Shown piece by piece: positions 1 through 5,797 of a stretch of 6,508 nt of DNA (positions within the stretch are counted from its first letter, which is position 1; each line of letters opens with the position of its first letter). The notes beneath the pieces were generated by a model that saw nothing but the letters and a program-made list of their open reading frames with translations, did not search any database and was not told where the DNA came from. The position numbers and the translations under genes were made by a program. The DNA lies in assembly GCA_023426425.1 (NCBI GenBank), contig JAFAAT010000035.1:1-6508 (forward strand), given 5' to 3'. This DNA comes from Bacteroidota bacterium (GTDB lineage Bacteria; Bacteroidota; Bacteroidia; Chitinophagales; Chitinophagaceae).

Positions 1-841
1 AACGGGAGTAGTTTTCCAGTTTTACCGGCTCAAAAAGGAAGTCCACACCACCGAAACGTTGGATGTAATAATCAGATAGTTTGATGGCATTACGTAAGGC
101 TTCAGCTTTGTCATTGTTTTCAGAAAGGGAATTGATGAATTCAGTGGGTCCTACTACGCCCAGACTTGTGTTCCCATTGGAAAAAGGAATTACCCAGAGC
201 CAAACCTGTGTCTCCAGGATGTCGAAGGAAATTTGTGTGCCTTCTGTTCCTTCAGGTCTGTTTATGTCTTTGACGTGCGTGAAAATAGAAGAATGGGGGT
301 CGAGCTTGGATGGTGTATCCAGATCGAGGAGTCTCGGCAGGACTCTGCCGTAGCCACTGGAGTCGATGATGAATTTTGCGTGAATCTCTCTCAGTTCGCC
401 ATCCTTGGTTTTAACTGTAGTGACCGAGTTTTTGCCTTCGAAGACAACGGAAACAACTTCCGTTTCAAACTCCAGATCGATTCCCTTACGCACTATTTCT
501 TCTGCCATGGTGTTATCGAAATCTGCTCGTGGTACCTGCCAGGTCCAATCCCATCCTTCGGAAAACTTTTCGCTGAAATCGAAGTCGCAGATTTGCTCGC
601 CTCTGATAAAACGTGCACCCAGCTTTTTTTCGAAGTTCATGGCGTTCAGTGCATCGAACAATCCGGCTTCTGAAAAATGATCCATTACACGAGGAATAAG
701 GCTCTCTCCCACAACGAGTCGTGGGAACCGGGATTTTTCGACCACTTTTACCTTAACCTGATTGTTATGGAGGTGGGCTGCTGACACACAACCAGAAGGT
801 CCGGCACCGATTACCAAAACATCTACAAATTCCTTTATCAT
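1..841 (-). CDS. FAD-dependent halogenase-like oxidoreductase, 3' end missing
   Basis: Reading the minus strand from the ATG at 841-839 gives an open frame of 280 codons that runs off the left edge, so the C-terminus is missing. The N-terminus is a Rossmann FAD-binding fold with VIGAGPSG (residues 10-17), followed by FPRLVVGESLIP (39-50), the GES segment typical of flavin-dependent halogenases and related monooxygenases. Further family marks are KKLGARF (72-78), which may supply the active-site lysine, VPRADFD (103-109), IIDSSGYG (158-165) and WLWVIP (214-219), which fits the halogenase WxWxIP signature. Family knowledge: such enzymes use FADH2 and oxygen to make hypohalous acid, which chlorinates an aromatic ring. 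Inference: it tailors the aryl ring of the pigment. It is transcribed divergently from the lyase operon. A hydroxylase or other FAD monooxygenase role remains possible. No clear Shine-Dalgarno precedes the ATG, which is the only plausible start before the conserved fold. Confidence 0.85.
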   Translation of the reverse strand, partial: MIKEFVDVLVIGAGPSGCVSAAHLHNNQVKVKVVEKSRFPRLVVGESLIPRVMDHFSEAGLFDALNAMNFEKKLGARFIRGEQICDFDFSEKFSEGWDWTWQVPRADFDNTMAEEIVRKGIDLEFETEVVSVVFEGKNSVTTVKTKDGELREIHAKFIIDSSGYGRVLPRLLDLDTPSKLDPHSSIFTHVKDINRPEGTEGTQISFDILETQVWLWVIPFSNGNTSLGVVGPTEFINSLSENNDKAEALRNAIKLSDYYIQRFGGVDFLFEPVKLENYSR

Positions 842-869
842 ATGTGTAAATAGCTATTGATTATTGCAT

Positions 870-877
870 TACATTTG
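870..877 (+). promoter_or_regulatory. Candidate Bacteroidota -7 promoter element (TAnnTTTG)
   Basis: TACATTTG matches the TAnnTTTG -7 consensus recognised by the primary sigma factor of Bacteroidota. It would start transcription near 882-886 and leave a leader of about 50 bases before the ATG at 934. No good TTG or TTTG -33 partner is visible at the usual distance (around 845-852), so the call rests on one element and its position. Confidence 0.35.
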
Positions 878-911
878 CGGGCTCAAAGTAACTACAATTT
901 CGTTAAAGAGT

Positions 912-919
912 GGGGGAGA
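912..919 (+). promoter_or_regulatory. Possible ribosome binding site of the ammonia-lyase
   Basis: The purine run GGGGGAGA lies 14 bases before the ATG at 934. This is farther than the usual 5-9 bases, so it is a weak Shine-Dalgarno candidate. Weak or absent sites are common in Bacteroidota. Confidence 0.3.
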
Positions 920-933
920 ATCCTAAAATTTGA

Positions 934-2454
934 ATGGATACTATACAAGATTTTTTGAAAATAGAAGCGTTTGAAGATATAGCTATTCACAATCATAAGG
1001 TTGCTATAGGTGAACATGTCTTGAGAAGAGTGGAGGCGAGCTTTGACTTTTTGAAGGAGTTTTCAAGGGACAAGATTATCTACGGTGTGAATACGGGCTT
1101 TGGCCCGATGGCTCAGTACAGGATCAAGGATGAGGACAGGGTACAGTTGCAATATAATCTGATCCGCAGCCATTCATCCGGCACAGGCAGGCCTTTGTCG
1201 CCTTTATATGTGCGGGCTACGATCTTAGCAAGGTTGAATACGCTTATGCTCGGGAATTCGGGAGTCAATCCTTCACTGATTGAGCTCATGAAAGAATTGC
1301 TCAACAGAGATATAGTTCCCGTGGTTTTCGAACACGGAGGAGTTGGGGCAAGTGGTGATCTTGTTCAGCTGGCTCATCTTGCGCTGGCACTTATTGGTGA
1401 GGGTGAAGTTTACTATAAGGGTGAAAGAAAGCCAGCTAAAGACGTTTTTGAATCAGAGGGATTACGGCCTCTGGAAATTGATTTGCGGGAAGGTCTTGCT
1501 CTAATGAACGGGACTTCGGCGATGACCGGAATCGGAGTGGTGAACGTCTATTATGCAAAAAAACTGCTGAACACTTCCATTAAATGTTCCTGTGCAATAA
1601 ATGAATTGGTGCAGGCCTATGGCGATCATTTTTCTAAGGAACTTAATGAAGTGAAGCGTCATAAGGGACAGCGCGAAGTAGCAGCAAGGATGAGAGCTCA
1701 TCTTGCGGACAGCACCTTGATCAGAAAGCGGGAAGAACATTTATATGTACCAGAAAACAAAACAGAGGTATTCAAAGAGAAAGTTCAGGAATACTATTCT
1801 CTGCGTTGTGTGCCACAGATCCTGGGGCCTGTTCTGGAGACGATAGAAAAAGCGGCTTCGGTTTTAGAAGATGAGCTGAATTCGGCGAATGACAACCCGA
1901 TCATCGATGTAGAGAGTCAGCGGGTATTCCATGGGGGTAATTTCCATGGTGACTATGTTTCGCTGGAGATGGACAAACTAAAAGTTGCGATAACCAAGTT
2001 GTCGATGCTGGCAGAGCGGCAGTTGAACTATTTGCTAAACTCGAGAATTAATGAGTTGTTGCCACCTTTCGTTAATCAGGGCACGTTAGGGCTTAATTTC
2101 GGGATGCAGGGAATTCAGTTTACTGCTACTTCTACCACAGCTGAGAACCAGATGTTGTCAAATCCTATGTATGTTCACAGTATTCCGAGTAATAATGACA
2201 ATCAGGATATTGTTAGCATGGGTACTAATGCAGCATTGATTGCAGCGAGGGTGATTGAGAACGCTTTTGAGGTTTTGAGTATTGAACTAATAACTATTAT
2301 TCAGGCGATAGATATACTGGGGCAAAAGGACAAAGTTTCCGCTTCTACAAGAGAAATGTATGACCACATCCGCGAGATGGTGCCAGTGCTGAAGGAAGAT
2401 AAGGTGATGTATCCTTATATTCATAAGGTTAAAGAATATCTGATTAACAGCTGA
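934..2454 (+). CDS. tal: Aromatic amino acid ammonia-lyase, probable tyrosine ammonia-lyase
   Basis: A complete 506-residue member of the HAL/PAL/TAL family, which removes ammonia from an aromatic amino acid with the self-made MIO electrophile. The MIO triad Ala-Ser-Gly is at 139-141 within GGVGASGDL. The catalytic tyrosine is Y50 in YGVNTGFG. Other family marks are NGTS (192-195), the YSLRCVPQ segment with R291 expected to bind the substrate carboxylate, NDNP (319-322), GGNFHG (334-339) and QDIVSMG (424-430). The selectivity pair after NLIR is S79-H80, the arrangement of bacterial histidine lyases, so automatic annotation may call it HutH. However, from memory it closely resembles the 506-residue Flavobacterium johnsoniae enzyme characterised as a tyrosine lyase, and there are no histidine-degradation genes nearby. 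Inference: it makes 4-coumarate, the aryl starter of flexirubin. It is the first gene of the plus-strand run. The ATG at 934 fits the family N-terminus. Confidence 0.93.
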   Translation: MDTIQDFLKIEAFEDIAIHNHKVAIGEHVLRRVEASFDFLKEFSRDKIIYGVNTGFGPMAQYRIKDEDRVQLQYNLIRSHSSGTGRPLSPLYVRATILARLNTLMLGNSGVNPSLIELMKELLNRDIVPVVFEHGGVGASGDLVQLAHLALALIGEGEVYYKGERKPAKDVFESEGLRPLEIDLREGLALMNGTSAMTGIGVVNVYYAKKLLNTSIKCSCAINELVQAYGDHFSKELNEVKRHKGQREVAARMRAHLADSTLIRKREEHLYVPENKTEVFKEKVQEYYSLRCVPQILGPVLETIEKAASVLEDELNSANDNPIIDVESQRVFHGGNFHGDYVSLEMDKLKVAITKLSMLAERQLNYLLNSRINELLPPFVNQGTLGLNFGMQGIQFTATSTTAENQMLSNPMYVHSIPSNNDNQDIVSMGTNAALIAARVIENAFEVLSIELITIIQAIDILGQKDKVSASTREMYDHIREMVPVLKEDKVMYPYIHKVKEYLINS

Positions 2455-2647
2455 GTTTAAAATATTCATAGCAAGAGGCAGTTGTTATGAAATGAGCAGA
2501 TAAATTATTATTATTCTGAGTTTTTGATGATTGTTTTGTAACACATCATTGTTTAGTACATTAGTTAAAGAGGAGGAGGCGATTTGGTTTATTAGAGACC
2601 GTGATAAACTGGCACCGCCGCTAACAAGAGTAAAATAACAACGAAGT
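2455..2647 (+). other. Intergenic leader between lyase and fabG-like gene
   Basis: This 193-base stretch is the only sizeable gap in the plus-strand run and encodes no recognisable protein. It is AT-rich in its first half. TTGTTTTG (2531-2538) is one base off the TAnnTTTG promoter element but has no clear -33 partner. AGGAGGAGG (2571-2579) looks like a strong Shine-Dalgarno yet has no ATG behind it. A 12-base near-repeat (TATGAAATG followed by A or T, then GC) occurs at 2486-2497 and again over the fabG start at 2647-2658. No stem-loop followed by a T run was found, so termination after the lyase is not supported. The gap may hold a secondary promoter, a processing site or the remains of a lost gene. 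Confidence 0.5.
2571..2579 (+). promoter_or_regulatory. Orphan Shine-Dalgarno-like block
   Basis: AGGAGGAGG is an excellent anti-16S match but lies about 68 bases before the fabG-like ATG. The only frames starting close behind it would use ATT at 2582 (18 codons, stop at 2636-2638) or GTG at 2601 (7 codons). Neither is convincing as a gene. It may be chance, or a ribosome standby or regulatory site. Confidence 0.25.
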
Positions 2648-3379
2648 ATGAAATGTGCGCTGGTAACAGGTGGGGGACGTGGAATAGGGAGAGCCATTTG
2701 CCAGAAACTGGCATCAGACACGGATTACCACATTTTAGTCAATTATAAGTCAAACAAGACAGCTGCGGAAGAGACCCTTCAGGGAGTGATAGCCGCAGGG
2801 GGTTCCGGTGAGTTATTAGGGTTTGATGTATCAGACTATGAGGCTGTTCAGACTGCCTTAAAGAAGTGGGAGGAAAATAACCCTACTGCGGTTGTTGAAG
2901 TGATAGTGAATAATGCCGGCATCGCGAAGGACGGGTTATTTATGTGGATGGGTGTAGAAGATTGGAGCAGTGTGATTAATACCAACCTGAACGGGTTTTT
3001 CAACGTGACGAATTTTTTCATACAGAAGATGTTGCGTCAGCGATACGGACGGATCATTAATATGGTGTCAGTGTCGGGAGTACGTGGGACTGCGGGCCAG
3101 ACAAACTATTCGGCTGCGAAGGGCGCAATAATTGCGGCCACTAAGGCGTTGTCGCAGGAGATTGCCAAAAGAAACATTACTGTTAATGCAGTTGCACCGG
3201 GATTTATCAGGAGTGATATGACCAGTCACCTGGATGAAAAAGACCTGGTGAAGCTAATACCTGTGAACCGGTTTGGCGAACCTGAGGAGGTAGCCGAGCT
3301 GGTAGGTTTTCTGGCTTCCAGAAAAGCGAGCTATATCACCGGTGAGGTAATTAATATCAATGGGGGGATCTATTCATAA
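2648..3379 (+). CDS. fabG: 3-oxoacyl-ACP reductase, FabG-type SDR
   Basis: A complete 243-residue classical short-chain dehydrogenase, the usual size for FabG. The Rossmann cofactor loop TGGGRGIG is at 7-14 and NNAG at 88-91. The catalytic tetrad is N113, S141, Y154 and K158 (YSAAK at 154-158). NAVAPGFIRSDMT (180-192) and the C-terminal YITGEVININGG (229-240) are typical FabG ends. Family role: NADPH-dependent reduction of a 3-oxoacyl-ACP to the 3-hydroxyacyl-ACP in the cytosol. From its position directly before a ketosynthase and an ACP, it probably serves each elongation round of the aryl polyene chain rather than housekeeping fatty acid synthesis. The ATG at 2648 sits just before the conserved KCALVTGG start. 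The Shine-Dalgarno is weak (CGAAG at 2642-2646). The next gene begins 17 bases after its stop. Confidence 0.93.
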   Translation: MKCALVTGGGRGIGRAICQKLASDTDYHILVNYKSNKTAAEETLQGVIAAGGSGELLGFDVSDYEAVQTALKKWEENNPTAVVEVIVNNAGIAKDGLFMWMGVEDWSSVINTNLNGFFNVTNFFIQKMLRQRYGRIINMVSVSGVRGTAGQTNYSAAKGAIIAATKALSQEIAKRNITVNAVAPGFIRSDMTSHLDEKDLVKLIPVNRFGEPEEVAELVGFLASRKASYITGEVININGGIYS

Positions 3380-3396
3380 CAGATTTTTTGAAGGCA

Positions 3397-4620
3397 ATGA
3401 ATAAAAGAGTTGTTATCACGGGAATGGGAATTTATTCCTGCATTGGCACTTCATTGGACGAAGTAAGGCAATCCCTTTATCTTGGAAAGTCAGGAGTGGG
3501 TTTTGACTCTGAGCGCAAGGAATTTGGTTTTCAGTCGGCTTTGACCGGGATACTTCCTAAACCAGATTTGAAGAATCAACTGTCGCGGAGACAGAGAATC
3601 AGTATGGGGGAGGAGTCAGAATTCGCGTACATGGCTACAAGGGATGCGTTTGAAAGCGCGGGAATAGATCTCGACTATTTTGACACCAGCGAAGCAGGAA
3701 TCATTTATGGAAACGATAGTGTCTCAAAAGCGATTGTGGACGCTACGGATATCATACGCAAGAAGAAAGATACTGCGTTAATTGGGTCGGGGGCAATCTT
3801 CAAGTCGATGAACTCGACTGTGACGATGAATCTTTCGACTATTTTTAAGCTGAGGGGGATCAATTTAACTATAAGTGCTGCCTGTGCAAGTGGTTCCCAT
3901 TCTATCGGGCTTGCTTACTTCCTAATAAAAAATGGCTTGCAGGAAATGATTATATGTGGAGGTGCGCAGGAGGTGAATATGTATGCTATGAGCAGTTTCG
4001 ATGGCTTAGGTGTATTTTCACCCAGAGAAGATGAGCCTTGCAGGGCATCCCGTCCATTTGACAAGAACCGCGATGGGCTTGTTCCGAGCGGGGGAGCGGC
4101 TACGCTGGTTTTGGAAAGTTACGAATCAGCTAAAAGACGAGGAGCTAATATTCTTGCTGAGATAATAGGGTACGGATTTTCTTCGAATGGTGGGCATATC
4201 TCAACTCCAAATATTGAAGGTCCTGCCAGTGCGATGCAAAGAGCGCTGGAAGAGGCGCACATTAAGGCAGGAGAAGTAGACTATATCAATGCTCATGCTA
4301 CTTCGACACTTGTCGGGGACAGCAACGAGGCAAAGGCAATCTCAGAAGTTTTTGGTGAAAAGACCCCGTATGTAAGTTCGACGAAGTCCATGACCGGACA
4401 TGAATGTTGGATGGCCGGAGCCAGTGAAGTTGTGTATTCGATATTGATGATGCAGCATGATTTCATTGCTCCTAACATCAATCTGGAGGACCCAGACGAC
4501 GACGCCAGGAAATTAAACCTGGTTAAATCGACATTGGATGCGAAAATTGATATATTTTTGTCTAATTCTTTTGGTTTTGGAGGAACTAATTCTTCCTTAG
4601 TGGTTAAAAAATATATTTAA
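3397..4620 (+). CDS. Beta-ketoacyl-ACP synthase (KAS I/II type) for aryl polyene elongation
   Basis: Begun at the ATG at 3397, this is a 407-residue thiolase-fold condensing enzyme. An in-frame TTG at 3388 would add three residues, but MNKRVVITGMG is the normal family start and GAAGG (3390-3394) precedes the ATG, although only two bases away. The nucleophilic cysteine is C163 in SAACASGS. The two histidines of the Cys-His-His triad are H300 in NAHATST and H335 in STKSMTGH, with K330 in the same segment. GFGGTN (393-398) closes the fold. All catalytic residues are intact, so it is an active synthase rather than a chain length factor. Family role: decarboxylative condensation of malonyl-ACP onto the growing acyl chain. 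Inference from neighbours: it extends a coumaroyl starter with the adjacent ketoreductase and ACP. The ECWMAGASE after TGH departs from the common LGAAGA and may mark the pigment subfamily. Confidence 0.92.
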   Translation: MNKRVVITGMGIYSCIGTSLDEVRQSLYLGKSGVGFDSERKEFGFQSALTGILPKPDLKNQLSRRQRISMGEESEFAYMATRDAFESAGIDLDYFDTSEAGIIYGNDSVSKAIVDATDIIRKKKDTALIGSGAIFKSMNSTVTMNLSTIFKLRGINLTISAACASGSHSIGLAYFLIKNGLQEMIICGGAQEVNMYAMSSFDGLGVFSPREDEPCRASRPFDKNRDGLVPSGGAATLVLESYESAKRRGANILAEIIGYGFSSNGGHISTPNIEGPASAMQRALEEAHIKAGEVDYINAHATSTLVGDSNEAKAISEVFGEKTPYVSSTKSMTGHECWMAGASEVVYSILMMQHDFIAPNINLEDPDDDARKLNLVKSTLDAKIDIFLSNSFGFGGTNSSLVVKKYI

Positions 4621-4621
4621 A

Positions 4622-4876
4622 GTGAATAAGACAGAAATAATTACTAAAGTAAACGAATTTCTGATTGAGGAATTTGAATTGGAGGGAGTAGAAATCGAGT
4701 CTCAAGCAAATCTCAGAGACACCCTGGAGTTGGATAGCCTGGATTATGTGGACCTGGTGGTTTCAATAGAATCCAACTTTGGTGTAAAGCTTGTTGAAGC
4801 TGACTTTGCGGAGATTGATTCGTTTGACAGTTTTTATAATCTGATCGAAAGTAAATTCAAAGCTAGGAGCAATTGA
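4622..4876 (+). CDS. Acyl carrier protein of the pigment cluster
   Basis: A complete 84-residue, strongly acidic small protein beginning at GTG 4622, one base after the ketosynthase stop; no in-frame ATG is available. The phosphopantetheine site is S39 in LELDSLDYVDL (35-45), the DSL signature of carrier proteins, and the predicted four-helix layout and length match ACPs. Family role: after 4'-phosphopantetheinyl transfer to S39 it carries acyl intermediates as thioesters. Here it most likely holds the growing aryl polyene chain for the ketosynthase and ketoreductase just upstream. No Shine-Dalgarno is visible, so translation is probably coupled to the ketosynthase. Its TGA stop overlaps the next ATG (TGATG at 4874-4878), which suggests matched production with the acyltransferase. 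Confidence 0.92.
   Translation: MNKTEIITKVNEFLIEEFELEGVEIESQANLRDTLELDSLDYVDLVVSIESNFGVKLVEADFAEIDSFDSFYNLIESKFKARSN
4865..4869 (+). promoter_or_regulatory. Ribosome binding site deciding the acyltransferase start
   Basis: AGGAG lies inside the end of the ACP gene, six bases before the ATG at 4876. The in-frame TTG at 4873 would leave only three bases, so this site favours the ATG start. Confidence 0.6.
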
Positions 4877-5769
4877 TGGGTCGTTGGGAAGGCAAGTCGA
4901 AAGGGACGGTGCTGGGGTATAAAATATTTTTTCTTTTTATACACAAGTTTGGAGTCAGATCTGCGTATTTCCTGTTGTTTTTTGTTGCGTCCTATTATTT
5001 CCTTTTTTTGACAGAGAGCAACAGAGCTATCTTTTACTATTTCCGAAAAAGACTTGGATATGGTTATCTGCGTTCGAAAATTGCGGTTTTCAGGAGCTAC
5101 TATACTTTCGGCGCCACAATTATAGACAAGGTCACTATTTCCAGCGGTGCCAGAGATCAGTTTACTTTTGAGTTCGATGGGATAGAATTGCTCAAAAAAC
5201 TGCTGGCTGACAAGCAAGGAGGAGTACTAATAAGCGCTCATGTGGGCAATTTTGAAATTGCTGAACATTTCTTTGCACAGATCGATCTGAATTTCCAGAT
5301 CAATATCGTTACGACTGACCAGGAGCGGTCCGACATAAAGACGTATCTAGATAGCGTTACAAAGAAGTCGACAGTCAAGTACATCTACATCAAAGAAGAC
5401 CTTTCCCATATATTTGAGATCAATAGTGCATTGGCTAGGAATGAACTCGTATGCTTTACGGGCGACAGGTATTTTGAAGGTGTGAAGTGCTTGCAGGAGA
5501 AATTTCTTGGTGAAGAAGCGAAATTTCCGGCTGGTCCTTTTCTGATAGCGTCGAGGTTGAAAGTTCCTGTGGTTTTTGTGTATGTTATGAAAGAGCCTAA
5601 GCTGCATTACCATCTCTATGCAAGGGAGGCACAGGTAGCGAAGCGTGACGAAGCGGGACTATTGAGAACCTATGTCCAAAGCGTAGAGTCCATTCTGGCA
5701 AAATATCCGCTGCAATGGTTTAACTACTTTAATTTTTGGAACCAGTTGGACAGAAAGAGTCTCAACTAA
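4876..5769 (+). CDS. LpxL/HtrB-like lysophospholipid acyltransferase family protein
   Basis: A complete 297-residue protein of the lipid A acyltransferase (LpxL/HtrB) family, close to the usual 290-310. An N-terminal hydrophobic stretch (about 17-45) would anchor it at the inner membrane facing the cytoplasm. The HxxxxE catalytic motif is H122-E127 in HVGNFE. Later family marks are GDR (196-198), KFPAGPFLIA (216-225), where acyl-donor binding is expected, and the aromatic YPLQWFNYFNFW (277-288). Family role: acyl transfer from acyl-ACP to a hydroxyl group. Because it overlaps the ACP stop by one base and sits beside a DarA-like gene, the best inference is that it takes the aryl polyene chain from the ACP and esterifies it to the dialkylresorcinol or another membrane acceptor. 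A role in ordinary lipid A acylation is less likely from context. The acceptor cannot be read from sequence. Confidence 0.85.
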   Translation: MGRWEGKSKGTVLGYKIFFLFIHKFGVRSAYFLLFFVASYYFLFLTESNRAIFYYFRKRLGYGYLRSKIAVFRSYYTFGATIIDKVTISSGARDQFTFEFDGIELLKKLLADKQGGVLISAHVGNFEIAEHFFAQIDLNFQINIVTTDQERSDIKTYLDSVTKKSTVKYIYIKEDLSHIFEINSALARNELVCFTGDRYFEGVKCLQEKFLGEEAKFPAGPFLIASRLKVPVVFVYVMKEPKLHYHLYAREAQVAKRDEAGLLRTYVQSVESILAKYPLQWFNYFNFWNQLDRKSLN

Positions 5770-5797
5770 GTTGTTCCGGGTAATTGATCGTTTCAGG

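Larger units (their letters stand above)
842..933. promoter_or_regulatory. Divergent intergenic region between halogenase and lyase genes
   Basis: This 92-base gap separates two start codons facing away from each other, so it must hold the start signals for the minus-strand flavoenzyme and probably for the plus-strand pigment operon. On the plus strand it contains one perfect TAnnTTTG element (870-877) and a purine-rich GGGGGAGA (912-919). On the minus strand only an imperfect TACTTTG-like match is seen, so its promoter is unresolved. No convincing palindromic operator was found. Confidence 0.5.

Noticed and set aside
233..673. A 146-codon open frame on the plus strand
   Set aside because: It is antisense to the halogenase-like gene, whose FAD-binding and WxWxIP motifs are unambiguous on the minus strand.
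934..2454. Histidine utilisation gene hutH
   Set aside because: The Ser-His pair supports it, but the pigment-gene neighbourhood, absence of hutU, hutI or hutG, and similarity to the F. johnsoniae tyrosine lyase point the other way.
2447..2485. AACAGCTG and CAGTTGTT as a terminator stem after the lyase
   Set aside because: The arms mismatch, the loop would be over 20 bases, and no T run follows.
3388..3396. TTG at 3388 as the ketosynthase start
   Set aside because: It adds only three residues with no ribosome binding site, while the ATG at 3397 gives the canonical N-terminus.
4834..5217. A 127-codon open frame on the minus strand
   Set aside because: It lies antisense to the ACP end and the acyltransferase start, shows no family motif, and the plus-strand frame has clear conserved features.
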